A stretch of 64,000 bases of DNA. It comes from Wolbachia pipientis (lineage in GTDB: Bacteria > Pseudomonadota > Alphaproteobacteria > Rickettsiales > Anaplasmataceae). Location of the stretch: assembly GCA_023052945.1 (NCBI GenBank), contig CP095495.1, positions 1,178,001 to 1,242,000 on the forward strand, given 5' to 3'. Under the pieces are notes generated by a model. The model made no database searches. It saw only the letters and a list, made by a program, of their open reading frames with translations, and was not told the DNA's origin. This document shows positions 1-8,609 of this stretch, one piece after another. Every line of letters begins with the position of its first letter. Within the stretch, counting starts at the first letter, position 1. The translations under genes and the position numbers were made by a program.

Positions 1-224
1 GCTTTACTGCCATTTGTTACTACTAGATGCAATACACCAGAATTTACATTCTGTGCATATGAGATCTTTTTCGGTTTTGTACACTCTGCTATTTCTTTCC
101 CTACTATATTTCGCCAGTTTAAAATCAGACGTATTTCATTTTTGCTAATCTTATTTTTCATGCATTTTAATGCATAATTTTCAATTATAGACTTTAATTT
201 CTTTGGCCCGCTACGTTTGAGCAT
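1..224 (-). CDS. DUF721 (DciA-like) protein, 5' part only
   Basis: This reading frame opens with ATG at 224 and runs off the left edge of the window. The 74 visible residues start MLKRSGPKKLKS and contain W-R-N-I-V-G-K-E-I-A, then T-K-P-K-K-I-S-Y and G-V-L-H-L-V-V-T-N-G-S. That is the usual order of the DUF721 domain: a WxxIVG segment, a P-K segment, then a beta strand ending in a small-residue turn. Some DUF721 proteins (DciA) act as loaders of the replicative helicase; whether this one does is inference. It lies just downstream of the broken lipoprotein gene on the same strand, with 7 bases between them. No in-frame ATG lies immediately upstream. Confidence 0.7.
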   Translation of the reverse strand, partial: MLKRSGPKKLKSIIENYALKCMKNKISKNEIRLILNWRNIVGKEIAECTKPKKISYAQNVNSGVLHLVVTNGSK

Positions 225-231
225 TTTTCTG

Positions 232-685
232 CTATGAACCAGACTCTTCCATGGTTACAACATAGTGTGATGGATATTGTTTATAAGCTCCAGTAACTGT
301 GTCAATAACAAAACCAGCCACCACAGTAGGTTTAACAAAACAACCTTATTAAAACTTTCACCTACCATCACATTTAATTGTTTATAACCTGCTTTTTTAC
401 AGTCAACAAACAATGACCCGAACCTCGCTGAATAACCACTACCCCAGGGTTAGATGTGATAGAATGGCTCATTCCAGATGGGTCATGTACGATGCATCTA
501 ACTTTTTCTATCAAGTCACCATTATCATCTACTACTTTCATTTGAATTGCTTGTGTAGAACCGGAAAACATTGTTGCAAAGCAACCGGTTAGTAACACAG
601 TTATAGACAATATTAAACAAATATTTAGTAATCTAGAATGTATGCAATATTGATATAATCTAAACACAATAACCTCAAAAATCAA
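232..685 (-). pseudogene. lipoprotein gene broken by two frameshifts
   Basis: The first 103 codons (374-685) begin with a hydrophobic signal segment ending in the lipobox L-L-T-G-C, so the product would be a lipid-anchored envelope protein. Downstream, the expected continuation is in other frames: a cysteine-lysine-rich stretch (C-K-K-A-G-Y) follows after a shift near 415-425, and a final G-F-V-I-D-T-V-T-G-A-Y segment ending at the stop at 232 follows after a second shift near 330-336. Joined together these pieces resemble a widespread proteobacterial lipoprotein family with a glycine-rich C-terminal half and no assigned function. At least two separate indels make decay more likely than a single sequencing error. 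Confidence 0.6.
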
Positions 686-1033
686 TTTTTATCATTCTAT
701 AACTTTGACATAGAGTACAATTGTTTGTCAATCCCAGTGTTACAACTGGGATTGTAGCTGCTTTAACGATAACTCTACCCTCTAGCCTCACACCGTAAAA
801 GCAGTATTTTTATGTAAAATTTATCTCAACGTAGCACTTGTCAGGCAAGTCGTAATCACGTTCTATTCAAAAATTTTTGTGCTGCCATCTTTGCCTCAGA
901 ATTAACCTTCTAGCTGTTTTAATTGTAATTAGTTAAATTATTATTAACTTGCCAGGCTAGATCCAAAAAATAGCATAATCAATATGCAAATTGCAATAGA
1001 AATCACATTTGCGTATGGTTTATTGCTATGTGG
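686..1033. other. gene-free stretch with one hairpin
   Basis: No convincing reading frame on either strand. It contains a perfect 10-bp inverted repeat with a 6-base loop (CAATCCCAGT / ACTGGGATTG) at 729-754, of the same family as the TCCCAGTG palindromes elsewhere in the window. The rest is AT-rich with no structure I can name. Confidence 0.5.
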
Positions 1034-1225
1034 TCAATCTTTCCTCAATCCAAGCTGCTTGAATGGCTCGAGTATTTTCTCGTTACAGCGTTTTTCATCA
1101 TCATCAAATTCCTCTAAACTCAAGGCCTTTTTTTTAAGCTCAGTGAATCTGATATTAATTATATTCTCATCTGGAAATTTTTCCTCTAGAGCTTCTACAA
1201 TATCTTCTATATCAAGCCATTTCAT
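1034..1225 (-). CDS. iscX: IscX (YfhJ) iron-sulfur assembly accessory protein
   Basis: A 63-residue acidic protein starting M-K-W-L-D-I-E-D-I. The IscX hallmarks are present: an N-terminal M-K-W-x-D segment, an R-F-T-E-L stretch near residue 26, the acidic L-E-E-F-D-D-D-E segment around 37-44, and N-E-K-I-L-E near 48-53. In other bacteria IscX binds the cysteine desulfurase IscS and modulates Fe-S cluster assembly. The length matches the family (about 65 residues). The usual isc partners are not in this window, so it stands alone between a hairpin and tRNA-Leu. Confidence 0.85.
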   Translation of the reverse strand: MKWLDIEDIVEALEEKFPDENIINIRFTELKKKALSLEEFDDDEKRCNEKILEPFKQLGLRKD

Positions 1226-1255
1226 ACTTTTTTGTATTTATCTGCTAAGCTAAAT

Positions 1256-1342
1256 TGGTGCCCATGGGGAGACTTGAACTCCCAAGGTCGCAAAACCCAC
1301 GGATTTTAAGTCCGCTGCGTCTACCGATTCCGCCACACGGGC
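1256..1342 (-). tRNA. tRNA-Leu (UAA)
   Basis: On the minus strand the sequence begins GCCCGTG and ends CATGGGC-A-CCA, giving a seven-pair acceptor stem with one G-T pair, and an encoded CCA. The anticodon loop reads CTTAAAA, so the anticodon is TAA. The long variable arm between the anticodon and T stems is typical of leucine tRNAs. The T loop TTCAAGT is present. Confidence 0.95.
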
Positions 1343-1352
1343 TTTTTTTTAT

Positions 1353-1967
1353 CTATCTAGAGTAAAACTCTACTACTAAATTGACTTCCATGTCTGCTGA
1401 ATAAGGAACCTCAGAATATTGAGGTGACCTCAAATACTTCACTGAATGCTCTTTACTATCTGTCTCTAAATAATCCGGAGCCTTGCGCTCTTGTTTTTGT
1501 TCAGCCTCTACTACTACAGGGATTTTTGCTGCCCTTTCTCTTATTTTTATTATATCACCTGGTTTCACTCGATAACTCGATATGTTGACCACCTTATCAT
1601 TAACTGTAACGTGCTTATGAGATATGAGCTGTTTCGCTGCATAAATTGTTGGCACAAGACTAGAGTGGTATAAAACAGAACTGAGCCTTGATTCTAAAAT
1701 ACCGATAAAATTATCAGCCGTATAACCCCTTCTGTTATAAGCATCTAAAAATGTACGTCTGAGCTGCTTACTTGAAATCGCATAGTAAAACTTAAATTTC
1801 TTATGCGCAGCAAACTGCTTACCAAAGTCAGATAACTTCTTGAATCCAAGAGTACCATGTTGACCTGGAGGGTATTTCCTTTTGTTTACTGGGTCTTTAG
1901 CTCTACCCCATAAATTTACACCAAGCCTACGGCTGATTCTATACTTTCTAGTGATAACAGTTGTCAT
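1353..1967 (-). CDS. rpsD: 30S ribosomal protein S4
   Basis: A 204-residue protein starting [17 protein letters not shown]4 binds 16S rRNA early in assembly of the small subunit. Visible family features are [10 protein letters not shown] near residue 30 and the S4 RNA-binding domain around residues 93-155, with R-L-S-S-V-L and H-K-H-V-T-V-N. The frame stays open to 2024, but the extra 19 upstream residues are unlike S4, so the internal ATG at 1967 is preferred. The gene is single, divergent from tkt and next to tRNA-Leu. Confidence 0.95.
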   Translation of the reverse strand: MTTVITRKYRISRRLGVNLWGRAKDPVNKRKYPPGQHGTLGFKKLSDFGKQFAAHKKFKFYYAISSKQLRRTFLDAYNRRGYTADNFIGILESRLSSVLYHSSLVPTIYAAKQLISHKHVTVNDKVVNISSYRVKPGDIIKIRERAAKIPVVVEAEQKQERKAPDYLETDSKEHSVKYLRSPQYSEVPYSADMEVNLVVEFYSR

Positions 1968-2072
1968 ATAAAAATTCTCACGATTTAACTCTAGATTATT
2001 AAGGATTTCAGCACTCAGTGTCAACTTGTTTTTGCTGGTATAATCTTTTATACTTTATTTTTAAGTTTTTCT

Positions 2073-4202
2073 ATGAATCATCTACTTTTGGAATCTATGG
2101 CAAACGCCATCCGTTTTTTATCAATTGATGCAGTACAAAAAGCAAACTCTGGACACCCAGGTATGCCACTTGGCATGGCGGATGTTGCAACTATTTTGTT
2201 TGCTAAATATCTGAATCATAATCCTGATGATTCTAAATGGTTCAATAGAGATCGCTTTGTTTTATCAAACGGTCATGGGTCAATGTTACTATACTCAATA
2301 TTATATTTGACAGGTTATACTAGCATAGATGAGCTAAAAAACTTCAGGCAAATGGGATCCAAGACCCCAGGTCATCCAGAGTTTGGCTTGATTTCCGGGG
2401 TAGAAGCAACAACAGGTCCGCTCGGTCAGGGGTTTGCCGCTGCTGTTGGCATGGCACTTGCTGAATCAATCCTTAAAAAGCAATTTAGAATCAATCACTA
2501 CACTTACGTAATGCTAGGGGATGGCTGTCTTATGGAAGGAATAAGCCATGAAGCAGCATCACTTGCTGGGCATCTTAAATTGAATAAATTAATAGCCCTT
2601 TTTGATGATAATGACATCTCTATAGATGGCGCTACTTGCCTTTCCTGCTCTGATGATGTAGAGAAACGCTTCTTAGCGTATGGATGGAATGTTGACAAAA
2701 TTGATGGCCATGATTTTGATGCCATATCCCTGGCAATAGAGCGAGCACAAAAATCAGAAAAGCCATCGCTTATTTGCTGCAAAACCATTATCGGAAAATT
2801 TTCAAGCCGTGCTGGCACATCCTCTGCTCATAGTGGTGCTTTTTCGGAGGAAGACATCAAACAGATGAGAGAGAAATTAAACTGGAATTATGAACCATTC
2901 CATGTGCCAGATGATGTAAAAAATGCCTGGATGAAAACTGTTGAGAGAGCAAAACAAAATTACAATTCGATGTCGTTCCAGCACTTGACCAGTGAAGAAG
3001 AAAAAGAATGGATCCCAGTGTCAAGCACTGGGATGACAAAGAGTGAAACTGGGATAACAGAGGATTACGCAGAACTTCAAAAACAGCGTTTGCCGGATAA
3101 TATCAACAATTCGGTGTCATTCCAGTGCGTGACACTGGAATCCAGTGAAAATAAAGAACTGCAAAGAAGACTTGCGAAACGTTTACCAGATAATATCGAT
3201 AGTGTTTTTGCTGGTCTCAAGAAACAAATATGTGAGCTAATGCCAAGTAAAGCTACTCGATCTTCTTTTGGCAGGGTGATGGAGCTTTTAGCACAACATA
3301 TGCCAGAACTAGTTGGCGGTTCTGCTGATCTTACTGGGTCAAATTGCACTAAATATAAGCACATGCAGGTAATAGATAGTAATAATTATAGTGGTTCTTA
3401 TGTCCACTATGGAGTGAGAGAACACGCTATGGCAGCATGTATGAATGGCATGGCACTTCACGGCGCGATTCTTCCTTATGGTGGCACTTTTTTGGTATTT
3501 TCCGACTATTGCCGCCCTGCTATACGTCTTTCAGCTTTGATGAAACAGCAGGTTATCTATGTCATGACTCATGACTCAATTGGAGTAGGAGAAGATGGCC
3601 CAACTCACCAACCAATAGAGCATTTAGCTTCTTTGCGCGCTATACCAAATTTGTATATTTTTAGGCCAGCCGATGCAGTTGAAACTCTAGAGTGTGTTAG
3701 CATTGCACTCGAAAAAAAAGAGTCACCCGCACTGTTTGCGCTCTCAAGGCAAAATGTCAATTACATGCGCAAATTCTATTTTGATATCGATCAATCTACT
3801 AATCTATCGAAGTTTGGTGCATATATTTTGTGTGAATGTTCAAAAGAATTAAAAGTGACAATATTTGCTACGGGGTCCGAGGTTGAAATTGCAGTTGAGG
3901 CAAGGGAGAAATTGCAGGAAAAGGGTATAGGTACAAGGGTTGTTTCTATGCCATGCTGGAGGCTTTTTGATGAGCAAAGTGATGAATATAAAGCGGCGAT
4001 ATTAAATAATGACAGCATCAAAGTTGCAATTGAAGCCGGAAGTGAAATGGGTTGGCATAAATATGTAGGTTCAAACGGTATATTTATTGGCATGAAAAGC
4101 TTTGGAGAATCAGCATCTTATAAAGCACTCTATAAGCATTTTAATATCAGCGCAAATCATGTAGTAAAATGTGTGTGTGAGAAACTGGTTTACATTCAGT
4201 AG
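2073..4202 (+). CDS. tkt: transketolase with an in-frame repeat insertion
   Basis: Transketolase moves two-carbon units between sugar phosphates in the non-oxidative pentose phosphate pathway, using thiamine diphosphate and a divalent metal. The N-terminal domain carries S-G-H-P-G-M-P-L-G, the metal and ThDP motif G-D-G-C-L-M-E-G-I near residues 149-157, and D-D-N-D-I-S. The central domain carries G-V-R-E-H-A-M and [14 protein letters not shown]. At 709 residues it is longer than the usual 650-670. The excess lies at about residues 298-372, where the DNA contains Wolbachia palindromic repeats read in frame; the flanking phrase R-L-P-D-N-I appears on both sides of the second repeat. The segment lies in the linker between domains, so the enzyme may tolerate it. 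Confidence 0.95.
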   Translation: MNHLLLESMANAIRFLSIDAVQKANSGHPGMPLGMADVATILFAKYLNHNPDDSKWFNRDRFVLSNGHGSMLLYSILYLTGYTSIDELKNFRQMGSKTPGHPEFGLISGVEATTGPLGQGFAAAVGMALAESILKKQFRINHYTYVMLGDGCLMEGISHEAASLAGHLKLNKLIALFDDNDISIDGATCLSCSDDVEKRFLAYGWNVDKIDGHDFDAISLAIERAQKSEKPSLICCKTIIGKFSSRAGTSSAHSGAFSEEDIKQMREKLNWNYEPFHVPDDVKNAWMKTVERAKQNYNSMSFQHLTSEEEKEWIPVSSTGMTKSETGITEDYAELQKQRLPDNINNSVSFQCVTLESSENKELQRRLAKRLPDNIDSVFAGLKKQICELMPSKATRSSFGRVMELLAQHMPELVGGSADLTGSNCTKYKHMQVIDSNNYSGSYVHYGVREHAMAACMNGMALHGAILPYGGTFLVFSDYCRPAIRLSALMKQQVIYVMTHDSIGVGEDGPTHQPIEHLASLRAIPNLYIFRPADAVETLECVSIALEKKESPALFALSRQNVNYMRKFYFDIDQSTNLSKFGAYILCECSKELKVTIFATGSEVEIAVEAREKLQEKGIGTRVVSMPCWRLFDEQSDEYKAAILNNDSIKVAIEAGSEMGWHKYVGSNGIFIGMKSFGESASYKALYKHFNISANHVVKCVCEKLVYIQ
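2968..3190 (+). repeat. palindromic repeats embedded in tkt coding sequence
   Basis: Two perfect hairpins of the dispersed family lie here in frame: 9-bp arms ATCCCAGTG/CACTGGGAT at 3012-3034 and ATTCCAGTG/CACTGGAAT at 3119-3141, each with a 5-base loop. A third, decayed unit (GTTCCAGCACTTGACCAGTG) precedes them near 2974-2993. The same units occur in the intergenic regions at 4.3, 15.4-15.7 and 22.9-23.1 kb. The codons flanking the second unit encode two similar phrases ([11 protein letters not shown] and, after it, K-R-L-P-D-N-I), which suggests a flanking duplication. Confidence 0.85.
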
Positions 4203-4590
4203 ACCTCTTGCATAACCATATGAAAGCCCTCTCTATTTCCATCCAAGATGGTGTCATCCGAATAGCTGACACTGGTTCCTTTATGACGGCAGTGCCCAGA
4301 GGTGTCATCCCAGTGCTTGACACTGGGATCCAGTTTTCTTTACAAATTCACCAAAAGTGCTTCATTCTATAACGCAAAACCCATACTCACCAGACCCAAT
4401 GCATTACTTGCAATTAAGTTTCCTGGATCCCAGTGTCAAGCACTGGGATGACACCCTTCCTTGTAGAGATCTCTTGCGTTATCCTACTCATCTATTCTCG
4501 TTGCATCGTAATCGCAACTACTACTCTCTCCTTCGCATCTAGCATCGGTTTGTGATGTAGATTCGTCAGTGTCAGACCCAAACAACCATA
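4203..4590. repeat. intergenic cluster of palindromic repeats
   Basis: No gene seen. The stretch starts with CTCTTGCATAACCATAT, the reverse complement of the motif in which one IS110 copy is inserted. It then holds two perfect ATCCCAGTG/CACTGGGAT hairpins (4307-4329 and 4427-4449). A further unit, GCTGACACTGGTTCC with TTATGACGGCAGTGCC at about 4264-4296, recurs at about 15478-15512. The small open frame across 4357-4542 is made of repeat sequence. Confidence 0.7.
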
Positions 4591-5544
4591 GACCTGCTGC
4601 GAATCAAGCGATAAAAAAAAGGAAAGGAGGGTGACTAAAATCAAGGTTAACTAAAAGGCGTGCTTAAGATTTACAATACCAGCAATAATATTGAACCTCA
4701 GGTTATATTTTTTCTGAAAATTGCGATAAACATTCGACATAATCTTAAATATCTTTATCTCTCGGATCTTGTTTTCTACTCTCATTCTAAATGATGCTAA
4801 TCTTCTATTATGCTCTGGAGTTAATGGCTTTTTACGATACTTTTTATATGGAATTATAACATTGCTTTGCAATTTTTGCCAACCTTGATATCCAGAATCG
4901 GCATGTTTTATGCTATCAAGTGGTAAATATTTTTCTTGTTTCCTTATGCGGAAATCACTAATTCTACCACGGTATGACTTTGACACTGATAAAATTCTTC
5001 CTCCTTCTTCGATAATAATCTCAGTTTTCATAGTGTTGGTTCTTTTTTTTCCTGAATATGATTTCTTCCGTTTTTTACTATCTTCTGGTCTCTGTATTTG
5101 CTGTTCTGTAACATCAGCCAAAATCTTCAGTATTTTTTCTGGCGTCATACTTCTATCTTTTGTTATAGTCACTTTTTTGGCGAGTAATGGCTCTATTCTC
5201 TTAAGTAACCTACATACATTTGCGTTGTGTACATTGAATAGGCATCCTAAAAATCTATGTGTTATGTAAGTGCGATAGTACAAAATTACGCAAAACAACT
5301 TATCTTCCAGAGTTGGTAGTTTTGATCTTCTACCATGACACTTTTTCTGTTTTTCCCATCCAGACCTCACTTTTTCCACTACTTTTTCGAACTCCTCTAT
5401 AGTTAAACCTGTTATATTACGAAAGTTTCTTGGGTATTTTTTCATATTATAGTAACTAAAGCTCATTTTTTTTCCTTACTTGATCTGCTTATTCTTCTTC
5501 TACCTCTCTCACATCATTTTTTCAATCACCTTTTTCAGCAGGTC
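4591..5544 (-). mobile_element. ISWpi1-type IS5-family element, copy A
   Basis: About 0.95 kb bounded by imperfect inverted ends, GACCTGCTG at one side and CAGCAGGTC at the other. It encodes one transposase. No clear target duplication: the flanks are CATA on the left and TTAA on the right, which suggests recombination after insertion or a very short target. One of five copies in the window (A here; B 16393, C 30578, D 34689, E 49328). Confidence 0.9.
4651..5466 (-). CDS. IS5-family transposase, fused full-length form
   Basis: A 271-residue DDE transposase, the same protein as in copy E. The N-terminal half has the helix-turn-helix-like segment common to this IS group; the C-terminal half holds the catalytic region (H-A-D-S-G-Y-Q-G-W) and a basic tail. 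The A-run in the middle of the gene (5047-5054, read as T on the plus strand) is 8 long, which puts both halves in one frame; in copies B and D the run is 7 long and the gene is split. This copy is potentially active. Confidence 0.9.
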   Translation of the reverse strand: MSFSYYNMKKYPRNFRNITGLTIEEFEKVVEKVRSGWEKQKKCHGRRSKLPTLEDKLFCVILYYRTYITHRFLGCLFNVHNANVCRLLKRIEPLLAKKVTITKDRSMTPEKILKILADVTEQQIQRPEDSKKRKKSYSGKKRTNTMKTEIIIEEGGRILSVSKSYRGRISDFRIRKQEKYLPLDSIKHADSGYQGWQKLQSNVIIPYKKYRKKPLTPEHNRRLASFRMRVENKIREIKIFKIMSNVYRNFQKKYNLRFNIIAGIVNLKHAF

Positions 5545-5547
5545 TTA

Positions 5548-6035
5548 AGTTACTTTAGCTACAAACATTAAGAAATTTATCAAACGAAAAAAAAGGCAAA
5601 AGAAGCCCTAGTCATTGTCTATTTTCAGTATTGGCGTTTTTTAAGTCTTAAACGCTGCAATTTAGCTGCTTTTAAACGGCAACTAACCTTAGCTTTAATA
5701 TTTAAGAAATTTACTAGGCAGAAAAAAAAGGCATAGAAAACCCGTGGTAGCTAGTTATTACACTCTCTATTTTAAAATTTGACGTTGGGTGATGTCTTGA
5801 ACGCTTTATAAGCGCGTTTCAGCTTATGTAGGTAAAAACCTAGAAATTTTATAAAGACATACGGTGCACATAGTGCAAAAAATTAAACAATAGTACGCCA
5901 AATACAAGTTTTCTTGTCATTTTAATCTGCTGCAGAGATTGCGAAGTTAAATAAAATAGCTTCACTTTCATGATAAGGGGGCTGGTGGAGTTTGTCAAGT
6001 AAGTTTTTTCGTTTCTATTCCCAATGTTATATGGT
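5548..6035. repeat. ~0.5 kb dispersed non-coding repeat, copy 1
   Basis: Nearly identical to 15814-16327 apart from a few substitutions and differences at the right end. No reading frame of note. Internally it looks like two diverged tandem units about 130 bp apart, each with an AAGAAATTTA start, an A8-GGCA motif and a later T-C-T-T-a/g-A-A-C-G-C-T motif. The right end runs into ATGGTTATGCAAG, where the IS110 copy is inserted. Function unknown; it could be a decayed mobile element or an RNA-bearing repeat. Confidence 0.75.
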
Positions 6036-6309
6036 TATGCAAGCATCGAACAGACGAAATCTGTCAAATCAGAAAGAAACACACAAATTTAAGTTTTTAG
6101 TAGTTTTCAAGTATAGTTGTACAGGAAGCGCCTTTGCAGTTATGACCGACATTTTCAATGGTGCCTAAGTGCCCGTATGCAAGCATGGTTTTGGAAGGAA
6201 CGGTCAAATCATTGATGGAGTCATTTAGACTACCTCGGTTAGGAGATTGTACTATCAACCGTTCCAAGCTGAAGCGTTTCCCTATTACAAATTATATGTA
6301 GGGGTTACC
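6036..6309 (+). ncRNA. candidate IS110 bridge-RNA region, copy 1
   Basis: IS110-group elements are known to express a structured RNA from the non-coding end upstream of the transposase gene; its loops pair with target and donor DNA. Here the left end holds TATGCAAGCAT at 6176-6186, identical to the left junction, inside a region closed by a GACCG/CGGTC stem (6144-6148 with 6201-6205). It also holds TTAGGAGA at 6239-6246, identical to the right terminus (7637-7644). The order, target-like match first and donor-like match second, fits the known 5'-target loop, donor loop-3' layout. Existence and boundaries of the RNA are inference. Confidence 0.4.
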
Positions 6310-7631
6310 ATGAAAAAAGCAAAAAGTAAATTAGAAATAGTGAATCCTAATGCAGCAGGAATAGACATTGGTTCAGCTGTACACTATGTGTGTGTACCTG
6401 AAGGAAGAACGCGTTCAGAAATTTGGCTGCTTTACTGAAGACCTTCATAACTTAGCACAGTGGTTGAAAAAGTGTAAAGTTACAACAGTAGCTATGGAAT
6501 CAACAGGAGTATATTGGATTCCTTTATTTCAAATACTTGAGTCATACAAATTCGAGGTAAAATGCACGGCATGTAAAGAATGTACCTGGTAGGAAGTCTG
6601 ACGTTCAAGATTGCCAATGGCTCCAACAACTGCATAGCTACGGACTGCTTCATGGATCGTTTAGGCCAGATAATCAGATGTGTGTATTGCGCAGTTACGT
6701 GCGGCAACGCAAAAATCTCACTGAAAGTGCATCTACACATATTCTGCGTATGCAGAAGGCATTAATTCAAATGAATATACAATTACACAAGGTTATTAGT
6801 CATATTACTGGGATAACTGGTATGAAAATCATTGAAACTATAATTGAAGGCGAAAGAGATTCTGAAAAATTGGCAGAATTCAGGGACGTGCGAATGAAAA
6901 ATGATCAGTCTACTATTGCAAAAGCGTTAGCTGGTGACTATAGAGAGGAACACTTATTCACGCTAAAGCAAGAATTTGAACTATATAATATTTATCAAGA
7001 AAAAATAGCAGAATGTGATAGAAATATTGAAGCCTATTATAAAACGTTTGAAACAAAGTCTTGTGAAAGCAAACAGCTAAGTAAGCAAAAGAATAAAAAT
7101 AGCAAAAGTAAGCCAAGCTTTGCTTTGTATGAGGAACTGCACCGAATAACTGGTATGGATTTCACTAAAATTCCTGGATTTGATGTATTAAGTATACAAA
7201 CCATAATTTCAGAAGTTGGTATAAACCATAGTAAATGGCCAACAGAAAAGCACTTTTCATCGTGGTTGGGACTCAGTCCTGCTAATAAAGTTACAGGGGA
7301 AAAAGTGTTTAACACAAGAACACGTAAAGTCATTAACCGTGCTGCAAATGCTTTGCGAATAGCTGCTCATTCTGTAGGAAATAGTAAAAGTGCGTTGGGT
7401 GCATACTACAGAAGATTGAGAAAACGACTAGGAGCACCAAAAGCAATAACAGCTACTGCAAGAAAAATGGCATGCATATTTTATAGTATGCTCAAATACG
7501 GACAGGAATATGTAGAAAAAGGAATGGAATACTATGAAACACGCTATAAAGATAGAACTGTAAAAAATTTGATCAAAAAAGCGAGCGAATTTGGCTACAT
7601 ATTAGTTCAACAAGAAGAGTTAGTTGAGTGA
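6310..7631 (+). pseudogene. IS110-family transposase with two frameshifts
   Basis: The ATG at 6310 follows a GGGG purine stretch and begins M-K-K-A-K-S-K-L-E-I-V-N. The N-terminal DEDD catalytic domain is visible in pieces: G-I-D-I-G-S (first D), then after a shift near 6400 A-M-E-S-T-G-V-Y-W (E), then after a shift near 6560 K-S-D-V-Q-D (the last two D). The C-terminal Transposase_20 domain is intact from 6678 to 7631. The same two shifts are present in the second copy, so they predate the duplication. As it stands no full-length recombinase can be made without frameshifting. Confidence 0.88.
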
Positions 7632-7667
7632 GTTTCTTAGGAGAAGTCTATTCGTGTAGTTGTCTAA

Positions 7668-8609
7668 TTATAAATCACTCACAATTGATATGCTCGAATT
7701 ATTCTCAGTAAATAAATCAAGCATAATATTAGGTATTCTACCATCAACTATGTGAACAACTCCAGCACATTCCTCTACCATTTTAGTATATGCCATAAGC
7801 CTTCCAATAAATTTTTCTCCTTGAATTTTGCCACAATCAATCGATGCATTTAAATTTTTAACAGATATCTTCCTGCCACCAATTTTATCTATTTCTTCAC
7901 CTGTATCGCTAAAGGTTATCATTTTAGATGCAGAAACTGCAATTGCAATTGTGCTTGCAGTGCTATCGGCATCAATATGATATGTTTCCCCATTTTTTCC
8001 ATGACCAATTGGTGCAATAACTGGTATAAAATCTGATTCTTCAATAAAAAATAATATATCAGGATTGATTTCAGTGGGCCTACCGATGAATCCCATGTCT
8101 AGTATTTTTCCGATGTTATTTGATCTGTCTTCCTTAAGCGTAGTGCTTATCTTTTCAGCTTTTATTAAGTTGCCGTCTTTTCCACATAATCCAATAGCTG
8201 AACCACCAGCAGAATTTATATGCTGAACAATTTTTTTATTAACTGAACCACACAGTGCCATTTCAATGATTTTCATAGTGTCTTTGTCTGTAAGTCTGAT
8301 ACCATTCACAAACTTACTGTCCATACCCAGCATTTTTAACACTGAGTTAATTTCATATTCTCCGTCATGAACTATCACCGGATTTATACCAAGCTGCTTT
8401 AATAAGACAACATTATGCACAAAAGTATAGAATAGTGTTTCATCTGAGATCGTTACGCTGCCACATTTAATAACAAAAGTTTCACCCACAAAGCTAGGTA
8501 TGCTAGACAGCACTTCAAGTAATATTTCTGCTTTTTGTTCAAATGATACTTCACCCTTTAAAAATTCACTACTTTTCATTTTTTTATCTTGTAAACTTGA
8601 AAAACTCAT
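7668..8609 (-). CDS. argB: acetylglutamate kinase homologue with altered active-site loops
   Basis: A 313-residue amino-acid kinase fold protein that aligns with N-acetylglutamate kinase: V-L-L-K-Q-L-G-I-N-P-V-I-V-H, L-T-D-K-D-T near residue 107, G-L-C-G-K-D-G-N-L-I, and a late V-H-I-V-D-G-R segment. The glycine-rich phosphate and substrate loops are changed: the usual K-x-G-G is K-C-G-S at 48-51, and the usual H-G-G-G-P is H-D-G-E-Y at 81-85. No other arginine-synthesis gene is in the window. It overlaps ysxC by 26 bases on the same strand. The fold assignment is secure; kinase activity on acetylglutamate is doubtful. Confidence 0.8.
   Translation of the reverse strand: MSFSSLQDKKMKSSEFLKGEVSFEQKAEILLEVLSSIPSFVGETFVIKCGSVTISDETLFYTFVHNVVLLKQLGINPVIVHDGEYEINSVLKMLGMDSKFVNGIRLTDKDTMKIIEMALCGSVNKKIVQHINSAGGSAIGLCGKDGNLIKAEKISTTLKEDRSNNIGKILDMGFIGRPTEINPDILFFIEESDFIPVIAPIGHGKNGETYHIDADSTASTIAIAVSASKMITFSDTGEEIDKIGGRKISVKNLNASIDCGKIQGEKFIGRLMAYTKMVEECAGVVHIVDGRIPNIMLDLFTENNSSISIVSDL

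Larger units (their letters stand above)
6036..7646 (+). mobile_element. IS110-family element, copy 1
   Basis: About 1.61 kb, as judged by the stretch shared with 12582-14192, which appears identical. The left junction reads TATGCAAG-CATCG and the right TTAGGAG-AAGTCT. The uninterrupted site exists at 16311-16321 (TATGCAAGAAG followed by TCTATT), so the element sits inside TATGCAAG/AAG. It has a ~270-base non-coding left end, only ~15 bases after the gene, and no terminal inverted repeats, as expected for the IS110 group. The transposase is broken by two frameshifts. Confidence 0.88.

Noticed and set aside
2504..2818. 104-codon frame antisense to tkt
   Set aside because: Shadow of a strongly conserved gene; no ribosome site or recognisable motif.
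4357..4542. 61-codon frame in the repeat cluster
   Set aside because: It is composed of palindromic repeat sequence and has no family resemblance.
4910..5269. 119-codon antisense frame inside ISWpi1, also present in copies C and E
   Set aside because: It is the reverse strand of the transposase and recurs only because the element recurs.
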